From JADJNW01 sp964549655 (GTDB lineage: Bacteria > Bacteroidota > Bacteroidia > Chitinophagales > Saprospiraceae), in contig CAZJXN010000001.1 of NCBI GenBank assembly GCA_964549655.1, positions 47,179 to 111,178 of the forward strand: a stretch of DNA of 64,000 bases, read 5' to 3'. Positions 51,659 through 60,436 of this stretch are shown here, piece by piece (within the stretch, counting starts at the first letter, position 1; each line of letters starts with the position of its first letter). A program made the translations under genes and the position numbers. The notes beneath the pieces were generated by a model that saw nothing but the letters and a program-made list of their open reading frames with translations, searched no databases and had not been told where the DNA came from.

Positions 51659-51755
51659 AATAAAGCCTACTTTGGTGCGCTGCGAAAATACAATTCTTAT
51701 GGCTAATTTTTGATTAAATTTAGACTATCCATTGTTTGAATTTTATCTTTACAAT

Positions 51756-52385
51756 ATGCAAGATTCAAAACAACGCCTCGTCCAAGTCATCCATTTCTTA
51801 CACGCGCAAGGCTGGGCACCTGCTACTTCCTCCAATTATTCTTTCCGCCAATCCGGCGAAACCAATTTTTACATCTCCGAAAGCGGTATTGACAAAGGTA
51901 AATTTACCATTGAAAATTTTCTACTGGTTGATGCTAACGGAGAAACTACTGACGACCCCCGTAAACCCTCTGCCGAAACTGCTTTACATTGCTTAATTTA
52001 CAAACTATTTCCCGATGCTCATTGCGTTTTACACACGCATACCGTGCTCAATACGATTCTATCGCAACATTTTTTGTCTCAAAAAGCCCTCATTTTAGCT
52101 AATTATGAAATTTTAAAAGGATTTAGCGGTATCAAAACCCATGAAGTTATGGTAGAAATACCTATTTTTGACAATACGCAAGATATTCCAAAATTGGCAA
52201 GCGCAGTGGAAGATTATGCTCAAACGCAAGACCTGCCCGCCTTTCTTATAGCTGGACACGGAATGTACACTTGGGGAGCGACGATTGCGGAAGCGAAAAG
52301 ACACGTAGAAGTAGTAGAGTTTTTGCTGGAATGTGAATATCGGAAATTACTTTTAAAATTGGAAGGTATGAGGATAGGAGGATAG
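51756..52385 (+). CDS. mtnB: methylthioribulose-1-phosphate dehydratase
   Basis: About 209 aa from the ATG at 51756; upstream residues in the open frame have no match. Class II aldolase/adducin fold with metal-site His in HCVLHTHTVLNT (about 87-98) and GHGMYTWGATIAEAKRHVEVVEFLLE (about 165-190). The start (GWAPATSSNYSFR) is typical of MtnB. It dehydrates methylthioribulose 1-phosphate in the methionine salvage pathway. Followed by mtnD and mtnC in the same direction. Confidence 0.93.
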   Translation: MQDSKQRLVQVIHFLHAQGWAPATSSNYSFRQSGETNFYISESGIDKGKFTIENFLLVDANGETTDDPRKPSAETALHCLIYKLFPDAHCVLHTHTVLNTILSQHFLSQKALILANYEILKGFSGIKTHEVMVEIPIFDNTQDIPKLASAVEDYAQTQDLPAFLIAGHGMYTWGATIAEAKRHVEVVEFLLECEYRKLLLKLEGMRIGG

Positions 52386-52394
52386 GAGGATTTG
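52367..52394. repeat. GGATAGGA array at the mtnB end
   Basis: Three GGATAGGA/GGAGGATA units overlap the stop of mtnB and continue into the spacer. Same octamer family as 21762. Confidence 0.6.
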
Positions 52395-52465
52395 GGAACA
52401 TTCAAAACCCAGACTTCAAACCAACATTAATACTAAAACACGTTAACACCTTAACACAATACAGA

Positions 52466-53011
52466 ATGGCATTTCTAACTATACCTGATACCAACACCGT
52501 CCTGCGCGATGCCGACGAAATCAAGACATTTCTCAATGCACGCGGCGTACTCTACGAGCAATGGGAAGCGGCAGTGGAATTTGACGAAGAGGCTGACCAA
52601 GAGGCGATTATAAATGCGTATAGTCATAAATTGAAGCCATACATGGAAGCCAACGGCTACCAAACGGCAGATGTTATCAATGTGAAGCCAACCACGCCCA
52701 ACTTGGAAATGCTGCGCAATAAATTTTTGACCGAGCACATTCATACTGAGGATGAAGTCCGTTTTTTTGTGGATGGCGAAGGAATGTTTTGGTTCAATCG
52801 CGGTGAGGGCGACGACGTTTTTTGCGTGACTTGCCATGCGGGCGACTTGCTTTCCGTACCTGCCAATACGCGCCACTGGTTTGATTTAGGTCCGAAAAAT
52901 ACCGTGAAAGCCATTCGCATTTTCATTGACCAATCGGGCTGGGTGCCGCATTACACGGAAAGTGGCGTGGACTTAAATTATAATGGCAAAGTTCCGCTGG
53001 CGCAAGCCTAA
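52466..53011 (+). CDS. mtnD: acireductone dioxygenase
   Basis: 181 aa, the normal size. Cupin metal ligands of the ARD family: His91, His93, Glu97 in HIHTEDEVRFF and His137 in NTRHWFDLG. It cleaves acireductone with O2 to the 2-keto acid precursor of methionine (Fe form) or to a CO-releasing product (Ni form). Between mtnB (80 nt upstream) and mtnC (78 nt downstream). Confidence 0.95.
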   Translation: MAFLTIPDTNTVLRDADEIKTFLNARGVLYEQWEAAVEFDEEADQEAIINAYSHKLKPYMEANGYQTADVINVKPTTPNLEMLRNKFLTEHIHTEDEVRFFVDGEGMFWFNRGEGDDVFCVTCHAGDLLSVPANTRHWFDLGPKNTVKAIRIFIDQSGWVPHYTESGVDLNYNGKVPLAQA

Positions 53012-53012
53012 C

Positions 53013-53086
53013 TTTTGGAAAAATTGAATGTTGGAATACTAAAATTAATTTTGTTCTAATTTTCCATTATTTCGTCATTCCAATAG
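53013..53086. repeat. inverted TTGGAA/TTCCAA array
   Basis: TTTTGGAA, TTGGAATA units and inverted TTTTCCAT, CATTCCAA units fill the spacer between mtnD and mtnC. Same family as 27871-27972. Confidence 0.55.
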
Positions 53087-53089
53087 TAC

Positions 53090-53773
53090 ATGATTAAATA
53101 TATTCTCACCGACATCGAAGGTACAACGACCGATATTTCGTTTGTGCACAAAATTTTATTTCCCTATGCTGCTCAAAAGCTCCCAAATTTTGTGCGTGCG
53201 CATGCCACTGAACTCGTCGTCGCCGAATGTATCCTAGAAACGCAACAAACGTTGTTAGAAGAAAAAGATGAAGATGCGGATGTAGAACAAGTTATAGAAG
53301 TATTATTAAACTGGATTCAGGAAGACCGCAAGCACGTGGCACTCAAAAAACTGCAAGGCATGATTTGGCGCGAAGGCTACGAAACCGGTGCGTTCAAAGG
53401 GCACGTTTACCCGGATGTAGTGCCGCAGCTCGAAAACTGGCGGATGCAGGGTACGCGCATCGGCATTTACTCCTCCGGCTCGGTGGAAGCGCAAAAATTA
53501 TTATTCGGTTGTAGTGAATATGGCGATTTGACTTATTTATTTAATCATTACTTTGATACGAAAGTTGGTCATAAAAAAGAAGTAGAATCTTATCAAAATA
53601 TTGCAATAACATTAAAATTACAGCCCAATCAAATTTTATTTCTCTCAGATGTAGAGGCAGAATTGGATGCTGCGAAGGAGGCTGGAATACAAACGGTGCA
53701 GCTCGTGCGCGAGGGAACGCAGACGAGTCAAAAACACAATAGCGTAAAGAATTTTGAAGAAATAAAAGTGTAA
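53090..53773 (+). CDS. mtnC: acireductone synthase (enolase-phosphatase E1)
   Basis: 227 aa. HAD superfamily: nucleophile motif TDIEGTTTD (Asp8, Glu10, the DxE variant typical of MtnC), motif II IYSSGSVEAQ, Lys in KVGHKKEVESY and motif III FLSDVEAELDAAKEAG. Converts the diketo sugar phosphate to acireductone by enolisation and dephosphorylation. Third methionine salvage gene; mtnA and mtnK or mtnN/mtnP are not in the window. Confidence 0.95.
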   Translation: MIKYILTDIEGTTTDISFVHKILFPYAAQKLPNFVRAHATELVVAECILETQQTLLEEKDEDADVEQVIEVLLNWIQEDRKHVALKKLQGMIWREGYETGAFKGHVYPDVVPQLENWRMQGTRIGIYSSGSVEAQKLLFGCSEYGDLTYLFNHYFDTKVGHKKEVESYQNIAITLKLQPNQILFLSDVEAELDAAKEAGIQTVQLVREGTQTSQKHNSVKNFEEIKV

Positions 53774-53832
53774 TTTTTCAGCTGTAATGTGGCGCATTTC
53801 AAAAATGTGCCGCATTTATGGAAGTAATAGTA

Positions 53833-54894
53833 TTATTTACTTTCCAACGTTTTGATATACCGAAAATAATCCCATCCTTTTTTTAATACTTTCAACATTT
53901 CAATCGTAGGCAAGTACGGCGCACCCAACCGATGATTCGCTACTGCGATTTTTTGAATCAATGCCCAATGCCAAAAAATACCTCGCAATGCTTTTAAATA
54001 CGACGATTTTTCAGGGTCGTACAAATGCGTAGGCTCCGCACAAGTCCCATTTATTTCTAAAATTGTAATGTCTTTTCCTTGCTTTAAATTTTCCCAATTA
54101 CTGCATTTGATATCAAAACGTCCATAATTAAACCCCAGAATCTGGTCTGCAATTTTATCAAACGTTTCTACTAACTCTTTATCAATCAAATGATTGCCAC
54201 TAATAAATCGTGTTCCTTTGGAATGATTACCGATGACACCCAGCGGTACGTGCTCGTCCAACTTGGGAATTGTTGATAAAAAATCTGAATACGTTTCCTG
54301 TAACCGTTCTACTTGTAATAAAGCTCGTGAATTTTGCTCCACCAATTCTAAAACCGTAGACTTACCATCACCAATAACTTGTAAAAATTCTTTCAATGTA
54401 ACAGATGTAATATTTCCACTTTTTTCATTCGGAAAACGATAATACAACACGCCAAACTCCCCATCTTTCCACACAAATTCTTGCAAAATAAAATCAATCG
54501 GATACTTTTGTAAATAACTTTGTAATTCTTTCGCCGAGTCTATTTTTTTGACTAAAAATCCTCGAAACCCTAAGTCAGGTTTTGCAATGAGCGGAAATGT
54601 AATATTTGCTTGTTCAATTTTATGTAAAATTACATCAAAATTATCTTCTTTCTTTACCAAAATAGTCTTCGGACGATATGGTGCCGGAATTTTCATCGTC
54701 GTTTCATACTTGGATTCAAAGCCAAAACCACCTGTATAAATTCCTGGATTCGCCGCTGTAAAAAACGCTGGATGCCGCGAGCGCAGTGCCAGCAGCGGTC
54801 CCCACACCCACATAAACCAGTAAAATTTATTCGACGACCAGTATTCCCAGTTGCGCCATCGAATGCTATTTGCTATTTGTTTTAAATACTTCAT
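53833..54894 (-). CDS. ATP-grasp family protein of unknown role
   Basis: 353 aa from the ATG at 54894 (a GTG at 54909 is possible). Basic and aromatic N-terminus (RWRNWEYWSSNKFYWFMWVWGPLLALRSRHPAFF). Then an ATP-grasp core like that of D-Ala-D-Ala ligases: FPLIAKPDLGFRGFLVKKI, FILQEFV, FGVLYYRFPNEKSG, and metal/ATP residues in GRFDIKCSNW and ILEINGTCAEPTHLYDP. It likely joins a carboxylate to an amine using ATP. The WM-rich N-terminus may sit at the membrane. Substrate unknown. Confidence 0.8.
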   Translation of the reverse strand: MKYLKQIANSIRWRNWEYWSSNKFYWFMWVWGPLLALRSRHPAFFTAANPGIYTGGFGFESKYETTMKIPAPYRPKTILVKKEDNFDVILHKIEQANITFPLIAKPDLGFRGFLVKKIDSAKELQSYLQKYPIDFILQEFVWKDGEFGVLYYRFPNEKSGNITSVTLKEFLQVIGDGKSTVLELVEQNSRALLQVERLQETYSDFLSTIPKLDEHVPLGVIGNHSKGTRFISGNHLIDKELVETFDKIADQILGFNYGRFDIKCSNWENLKQGKDITILEINGTCAEPTHLYDPEKSSYLKALRGIFWHWALIQKIAVANHRLGAPYLPTIEMLKVLKKGWDYFRYIKTLESK

Positions 54895-54983
54895 TACTAA
54901 AGTTCGCACCTAATTCAGGTTTCCTAACTTGAACCCAATATCATGGCATCTCCCGACGCTTAGTCTTAGCGATTACCTGAAAA

Positions 54984-55712
54984 TTATATTCCAACCAAAT
55001 TTTTATTCAAATCCAGCGTCGCTTTTTTCATTTGCCCATGCACCAAATCATGATACAGCATCTCTGCCATCTCCATATTCTTTACAATACTCGTCACACT
55101 CACCGTTTGTACGATGTTATTGCGATTCATAATTACGTCATTATAAGGGTCGCCTTCGCCCGCCGTGTGATGCCAGTTTAAAATCGCTTGTTGGCTAAAA
55201 TCCGTACGTCCTTCGCGCCAAGCTGCAAACCATTTTTTTCGTTTTTCTTGATGTTCTTTATCATATAATGTCGCCGACGACCAGATATGGAAATCATTTA
55301 CATTTAATAACTTTACATGCGGCTGCACCTCGTCCCAACGCAATTCATATAGTTTTTCCCGGTCATAAATCACCATCGTAAACGGCTCTATACCAACGAA
55401 ATCGAAATAATCAAAAAAATCCGGTGCATCTAAATAATTAAAAAATTGCAACACCATAATGCCCCGACTCAACCGATACGCCGCCTTGCGCACGTGTCGG
55501 TCAAACGCGCCATTCAGCACACACACCAGCCGATTGTCATTCGACATTGCAATCCATGTACCACCCGCACCCGCATCGCGCGGAAACAATAAATGCTGAC
55601 TCCCCTCGTCCCATAGCGTGATGTTTTTCGGCGATCGTGCCGCCTGCTCATCCCGATTGGATGTTAAAATAAAACTATTTTTCCCTTTGGGGACAAACGT
55701 TACTGTACACAT
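54984..55712 (-). CDS. NRDE family protein
   Basis: 242 aa. Starts CTVTFVPKGKNSFILTSNRDEQAARSPKNIT (two parts), which is the N-terminal nucleophile-like start (Cys2) and NRDE motif of the family, followed by GAGGTWIAMSNDNRLVCVLNG. This resembles the Ntn-hydrolase fold of TANGO2-like proteins. Cytoplasmic; the biochemical role in bacteria is not settled. Flanked by an ATP-grasp gene and a small unknown gene. Confidence 0.88.
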   Translation of the reverse strand: MCTVTFVPKGKNSFILTSNRDEQAARSPKNITLWDEGSQHLLFPRDAGAGGTWIAMSNDNRLVCVLNGAFDRHVRKAAYRLSRGIMVLQFFNYLDAPDFFDYFDFVGIEPFTMVIYDREKLYELRWDEVQPHVKLLNVNDFHIWSSATLYDKEHQEKRKKWFAAWREGRTDFSQQAILNWHHTAGEGDPYNDVIMNRNNIVQTVSVTSIVKNMEMAEMLYHDLVHGQMKKATLDLNKNLVGI

Positions 55713-55721
55713 TCTTTATAA

Positions 55722-55801
55722 ATGTAAAATGTAAAACTCGAAATGTAAAATGTAAAAAAATACACACGCCTTTTAATTTTTACAGGTGTTATTTTACATT
55801 T
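55722..55801. repeat. AAAATGT/TTTTACA heptamer array
   Basis: AAATGTAAAATGT units and inverted TTTTACA units around a short core; joins the starts/ends of the NRDE gene and the 62-aa gene. It contributes the last codons (NVK) of the latter. Confidence 0.6.
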
Positions 55802-55977
55802 TTTGGTTTATTATCTTCTTTTAATTGTAAAATCAATTCCATAATTTTGTTTAATTCTTTCTTTATTGCTGCTCTCTCGTCAGCAGATAATGATTTAAGG
55901 TCTATTTTTGACAGCTCATTAAACGATTTTTGTAAGTCTTCAGCAGCATTGTCTAGGGTTAAATTTTCATAGTTCAT
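55789..55977 (-). CDS. small helical protein, 62 aa
   Basis: Highly charged with two amphipathic helices: LDNAAEDLQKSFNELSKIDL and SADERAAIKKELNKIMELILQLKEDNK. ATG start, natural spacing to the NRDE gene (76 nt). No signal, no membrane helix. I do not recognise it. The composition fits a coiled-coil dimer rather than a random frame. Confidence is moderate. Confidence 0.55.
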   Translation of the reverse strand: MNYENLTLDNAAEDLQKSFNELSKIDLKSLSADERAAIKKELNKIMELILQLKEDNKPKNVK

Positions 55978-56183
55978 AATAGTATGAATTTTATTATAAT
56001 AAAAAGTAAAGAATTGAGCGGGATTTCCTTTTGTATTTTAAATTTTGCGCTTTAACAGAGTTGTTCGGAAATTAAATTTCTATTAAATAAAACTTGCCAC
56101 TAAAACTCAAACGCACGAAACGGCACTAAAGAATTTTGTGAAATTTAGTGTATTTGTGGCAAAAATTTAATTTTAGAACAATT

Positions 56184-56855
56184 CTAATAAAAAATCATTA
56201 CTTCCTCTTTTTCTTTCCTTTGTAAATCAGGTACTTGCACATTTTCCGCCGCATAGCCCACCGGAATCAGCAAAAAAGGTTTTTCATTTTCCGGACGATT
56301 TAAAATCTTTTGCAAAAAATTCATTGGACTCGGCGTATGCGTCAGCGCTACTAATCCTACCTGATGAATCGCCGCCAGCAGCATTCCGCACGCCAGCCCG
56401 ACCGATTCCTGCACGTAATAACACTTTCGTTTTTGTCCATTTACTACCTCGTAAGACTTTTTAAAAACCACTATCAAATACGGCGCAATTTCCAAAAATG
56501 GCTTGTGCCAATCCGTGCCAAACGGTGCTAAATCCTCCAGCCATTCCTCATTCATCCGACCGTGATAATTCGTATACTCCTCTTCCTCTGCCGCTTTTCT
56601 GATTTCACTTTTGATCGTTGAATCAGAAACAACACAAAACGTCCACGGTTGCTTGTGCGCCCCGGAAGGTGCGGTAGAAGCCGCCATCACGACATTTTCA
56701 ATCAATTCTTTAGCGACTGGTTTGTCTGAAAATTCTCGCACCGTCCGCCGTTTATTTAGTAATTCATAAAAATCATTACTTCGTTGCAGCATCTCCGTTT
56801 CCGAAAATTGCAAGGCTTGGTAGGGAATGAAAGGAGATTTCTGAATCGTTGCCAT
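56184..56855 (-). CDS. nitroreductase family oxidoreductase
   Basis: 223 aa. FMN-binding nitroreductase fold: LLNKRRTVREFSDKPV (FMN phosphate contacts), MAASTAPSGAHKQPWTF (FMN), VGLACGMLLAAIHQVGLVALTHTPSPMNFLQKILNRPENEKPFLLIPVGYAAE (in parts, NTR end). The HTPSPMNFL motif resembles iodotyrosine deiodinase-like nitroreductases. NAD(P)H-dependent reduction of an organic substrate. No operon partner. Confidence 0.9.
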   Translation of the reverse strand: MATIQKSPFIPYQALQFSETEMLQRSNDFYELLNKRRTVREFSDKPVAKELIENVVMAASTAPSGAHKQPWTFCVVSDSTIKSEIRKAAEEEEYTNYHGRMNEEWLEDLAPFGTDWHKPFLEIAPYLIVVFKKSYEVVNGQKRKCYYVQESVGLACGMLLAAIHQVGLVALTHTPSPMNFLQKILNRPENEKPFLLIPVGYAAENVQVPDLQRKEKEEVMIFY

Positions 56856-56985
56856 ATTCGCGCTCGTTTGGATTTATCACAAAGTACACGAAGGGTTTTC
56901 ACAAAGGGCACAAGGTTACCCTCGGTCTATTTAAAATATAAAGTTGTGTACTTTGTGTAAAACTTTGTGACCCTTATGGTAAAAT

Positions 56986-58350
56986 TTAATACACGTCATT
57001 CATTGCAAAATCATTTTTTCGATACATCCATTTACCTTGTGTAAAATCTGGAAATTCTATACTCTCGCCACCTTTTAGAATTGAACTCTCCGAAAGTGGC
57101 GTAATCGCGCTCCAAGCTACCGCGTCATACACGTCTTGCGGTGTATTCGTTTTTCGTTTCACGGCTTCCAGAAACGCATTCAACACAAACCAGTCCATAC
57201 CGCCGTGACCCGCGCCTGCTGCGTCATTGCCATATTTTTTCCAAAGCGGATGATCGTATTTGTCCAGCCATTCTTTGGCATCGTCCCAACTATGTTCTGC
57301 CTTGCTTTTTCCTTCAATATATATCGAATGATTCACATCCATCCAAATGCCCTCCGTACCTTGTACCCGAAAACCCAATGAATATGGTCGTGGCAAATTG
57401 GTATCATGTTGTAATAAAACAGTTTCATTATTAGCAGTTTGTAACATCGTTGTAACAACATCGCCCAATTTAAAATTAATTTTTGCATTCGGATGATTGG
57501 CGCCGCCGGTTTTCACCACATAATCGTGTAAGCCTCGCGCTTTTGAACTATAAGAAACCAATTGCGTAAAGCGATTGCCACGATTAATATCAATCATCAT
57601 TGCCACCGGACCGACTCCATGCGTTGGATACAATTCTCCGTTTCGATTCACCGAATGCTGCGTGCGCCACTGCGCTTCTGAAAAACCTTTCTCACCAAAT
57701 TCCGCGCCAACGCCCGGATTTATTTTTCCGTCATTAAATTTGATACCCCGCAAATCATGCTGATAGCCGCCTTGTAAATGTACCAATTCTCCAAATATAC
57801 CTTGTCTTACCATATTCATTACTGCCATTACATCGCGCCGGTAGCACACGTTTTCCAACATCATCAGCGGCATTCCCGTTCGTTCGGAGGTGTGTACCAA
57901 ATCCCAGCATTCTTCTACCGTCATGCCCACATTCACTTCGCAGCCCACGTATTTCTTCGCATTCATTGCATCGAGACACATCATGGAATGCCATTCCCAC
58001 GGCGTGGATATAATAACCGCATCAATGTCTTTATTTTCTAATAATTTTCGGTAGCCATACGGTCCATCCATTATCACTTGCGGTTTCGGTTTATTCACTT
58101 TCGCAATCATTTGTAACGCCATATCCATCATGGATTGCTGAATATCACAAATCGCTACGACTTCTACATCGCTCCGCATCAAGGCTAATTCCAAATGATT
58201 TTGCCCTCGAAAACCCACGCCAATAAAGCCGAGTCTAACTTTCTGGTCTTTATCTTTCGCAAAAATGACGGACGAGGGCAGCACCGTCAAACCAATACCG
58301 GCAACTGCCGAATCTTTCAAAAAATCTCTTCGGGTTGTAGGATGTTTCAT
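56986..58350 (-). CDS. Tat-exported Gfo/Idh/MocA protein, GH109-like glycosidase
   Basis: 454 aa. Twin-arginine signal TTRRDFLKDSAVAGIGLTVL. NAD Rossmann motif FIGVGFRGQ (about 41-49), VVAICDIQQ, then motifs of GH109 alpha-N-acetylgalactosaminidases: ISTPWEWHSMMCLDAMNAKKY, YVGCEVNVGMTVEECWDL, RTGMPLMMLENVCYRRDVMAV, GELYPTHGVGPVAMM, HDTNLPRPYSLGFRVQGTEG and GAGHGGMDWFVL. It probably hydrolyses GalNAc or similar glycosides by NAD-assisted oxidation and elimination in the periplasm. Alone, with no polysaccharide locus beside it. Family subgroup call is from motif memory. Confidence 0.85.
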   Translation of the reverse strand: MKHPTTRRDFLKDSAVAGIGLTVLPSSVIFAKDKDQKVRLGFIGVGFRGQNHLELALMRSDVEVVAICDIQQSMMDMALQMIAKVNKPKPQVIMDGPYGYRKLLENKDIDAVIISTPWEWHSMMCLDAMNAKKYVGCEVNVGMTVEECWDLVHTSERTGMPLMMLENVCYRRDVMAVMNMVRQGIFGELVHLQGGYQHDLRGIKFNDGKINPGVGAEFGEKGFSEAQWRTQHSVNRNGELYPTHGVGPVAMMIDINRGNRFTQLVSYSSKARGLHDYVVKTGGANHPNAKINFKLGDVVTTMLQTANNETVLLQHDTNLPRPYSLGFRVQGTEGIWMDVNHSIYIEGKSKAEHSWDDAKEWLDKYDHPLWKKYGNDAAGAGHGGMDWFVLNAFLEAVKRKTNTPQDVYDAVAWSAITPLSESSILKGGESIEFPDFTQGKWMYRKNDFAMNDVY

Positions 58351-58382
58351 GTTGCTTTGTTTTATATTTCAATATTAATATT

Positions 58383-58450
58383 TTACAGCCCTCACAGTAT
58401 TTTTTAACCGCAGATACGCAGAGGACGCAGCGTAAAAAATCCGCGAAAAT
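58383..58450. repeat. CGCAGA-type array
   Basis: ACCGCAGATACGCAGAGGACGCAG-type units (about 58383-58415) and CCGCGAAAATCCGCCC (58416 onward). A similar ACCGCAGAG start occurs at 9486. The spacer between the GH109 and SDR genes holds no gene. Confidence 0.45.
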
Positions 58451-58539
58451 CCGCCCGATCTGCGTCATCCGCGTTCCAATTAATGCGATACAGGCTGTAA
58501 AAAGCGCTAAAAGCGCTGCATTCTCTGCGGTAAAAAAAA

Positions 58540-59232
58540 TCACGGCGTTGAAACAGAAACCGGCAAAATCTTCCCATTGAAAAACCGCTGCCCATTTACG
58601 CAAAACCATGCCACCCATTCCGCCATTTCCGCGCTGCCCAGCGGTGCTTGATAACCTGGAAACGCGGTCTCCAACATCTCCGTTTGCACCGCTCCAAAAG
58701 CGAGGCAATTTACAGCAATATTTTGCGGTTTTAATTCTTCGGCAAGACATTCCGTTAAATTTGCCACTGCCGCCTTACTCGCACTGTACGCCGCCAAACC
58801 CGGAAATTTGCTACTTCCCTGCACGCCGCCCATGCTGCTGATGTTGACGACGTGCGCCTTTCCACTTTTTTCCAAATAAGGCAATAGCATTCTTACCAAC
58901 TCCACCACGCCAAATACATTCGTGGCAAACGTTCGTTGCCAGTCACTTGTCGTCAATTCCTGAAAGGGTTTATTGATAAGTATCCCAGCATTATTTATTA
59001 GAATATCTATGCAATCTAATGCTTCTAATTTTTGCAAAAGTGGTTCCCAATCTGGATGCGTTACATCAAATATTACATAATCCACATTGCCCAGCGTGGC
59101 TCGTTGCACCAATTGTTGCAAGCCCGCTTCATCCCGCGACAGTGCCAAAATGTGGTTGTCAGAGTCTTCCGCCAAGTTTAAAACGGTATCAAAACCAATG
59201 CCTTTGCTCGCTCCGGTCACTATTATGTTCAT
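58540..59232 (-). CDS. short-chain dehydrogenase/reductase
   Basis: 230 aa. NAD(P) motif IIVTGASKGIGFDTV (TGxxxGxG, about 3-17), NNAGILINKPF (NNAG), catalytic Ser in NISSMGGVQG and YSASKAAV (Tyr-x-x-x-Lys). The classical SDR family; a Ser-Tyr-Lys triad is complete. Cytoplasmic reduction or oxidation of an alcohol/ketone; no substrate visible. It is separated from GH109 by a repeat spacer. Confidence 0.9.
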   Translation of the reverse strand: MNIIVTGASKGIGFDTVLNLAEDSDNHILALSRDEAGLQQLVQRATLGNVDYVIFDVTHPDWEPLLQKLEALDCIDILINNAGILINKPFQELTTSDWQRTFATNVFGVVELVRMLLPYLEKSGKAHVVNISSMGGVQGSSKFPGLAAYSASKAAVANLTECLAEELKPQNIAVNCLAFGAVQTEMLETAFPGYQAPLGSAEMAEWVAWFCVNGQRFFNGKILPVSVSTP

Positions 59233-59333
59233 AAGTTTGAAGGTTTGGAGTTTGGAAGTTTAAAATTGCAAAAAATTGTTGATTTCTATATTATTTTGAC
59301 AAATGGTGAATGGTAAATAATAAATTTGCCGAG

Positions 59334-60413
59334 ATGGAAAATCGCATTCAATTCCGCATTCGAGAAAAAATTAGGGAAACGGCTACTGCTACGACGTTGG
59401 TGTTAGACCCGATTGATAGCAAAATATTTTATCAATCTGGACAGTTTATCACTTTGATTTTCAACAATTTAACTGCAAAACCTTTTCGTCGTTCGTACTC
59501 GTTTAGTTCTACGCCGGGTGTTGATGAATTTCCCGCCATTACGATCAAAAAAATCCCAAACGGCAGTGCCACGCGCTATCTGGTTGACCAAACCGAAGTG
59601 GGCGACGTGCTGGAAGCAATCTTACCTGCCGGACAATTTGTTTTGCCAGCAAGTGATGGCACACCGCGTGATATTTTTCTCATCGGCGGTGGTAGTGGAA
59701 TTACACCTTTATTTTCGATTTTGAAACACGTTTTACATTTTGAGCCGCAGAGTCGAGTTATTTTAATTGATGCGAATTCAAATGAAGAAGCTATTATTTT
59801 TCGGAAGCAATTACATGTTTTATTACAACAATTTGTCGAGAGACTGAAAGTTATTCATTTTTTAAGTGATACAAAAGAGATTGTTTATAATTTGCGACAA
59901 GCGGAATTCCCCGCTGAAATCCGTTTGGAACGATTAAGTAATGCGATTGTGCAAAATTTAGTGGAAAGTCATTTAAAATTCGATTCAAAAAACGCTCAAT
60001 TTTTCCTTTGCGGACCCAAAAATCTAATGCTCAAAGCCTCGATGATGCTGTATTATATGCAATTCGACGACAGTCAAATTCATCAGGAAACCTTTACGAT
60101 TGTAGAACCCTTTCGCCCGGCGAGTGAGCGATATCGGGATAGTTTGGTGCAAATTAATTATCTAAATAAAAATTTATTAGTTCCTGTTAAAGGTGGGCAA
60201 ACCATTCTGGAAGCTGCGGAAATGCTGGGCGTGGAGTTGCCTTACAGTTGTCGAAGCGGCATTTGTACCACTTGCGCGGGGCGTTGCAAAAGTGGTCAAG
60301 TGGAAATGTTTACCCAAAATGGCTGGATTACGACGGAAGCGAGCAATGGCGTGGTTTTTACGTGCGTGGGTTATCCGTTGACGGAACGGGTGGAGTTGGA
60401 AATTGGATTGTGA
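59334..60413 (+). CDS. PaaE-like ferredoxin:NADP reductase with 2Fe-2S domain
   Basis: 359 aa from the ATG at 59334. FAD-binding FNR domain (FRRSYSFSSTPG, about 50-61), NAD(P) domain (IFLIGGGSGITPLFSI, FFLCGPKNLML) and a C-terminal plant-type 2Fe-2S domain with CRSGICTTCAGRC and a final Cys in FTCVGYPL. This is the class of phenylacetyl-CoA oxygenase or other ring-oxygenase reductases. No oxygenase subunit is nearby, so the acceptor is unknown. It has a well-defined C-terminal cluster. Confidence 0.93.
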   Translation: MENRIQFRIREKIRETATATTLVLDPIDSKIFYQSGQFITLIFNNLTAKPFRRSYSFSSTPGVDEFPAITIKKIPNGSATRYLVDQTEVGDVLEAILPAGQFVLPASDGTPRDIFLIGGGSGITPLFSILKHVLHFEPQSRVILIDANSNEEAIIFRKQLHVLLQQFVERLKVIHFLSDTKEIVYNLRQAEFPAEIRLERLSNAIVQNLVESHLKFDSKNAQFFLCGPKNLMLKASMMLYYMQFDDSQIHQETFTIVEPFRPASERYRDSLVQINYLNKNLLVPVKGGQTILEAAEMLGVELPYSCRSGICTTCAGRCKSGQVEMFTQNGWITTEASNGVVFTCVGYPLTERVELEIGL

Positions 60414-60436
60414 TTAGAGTACAATGCTCCATACTA

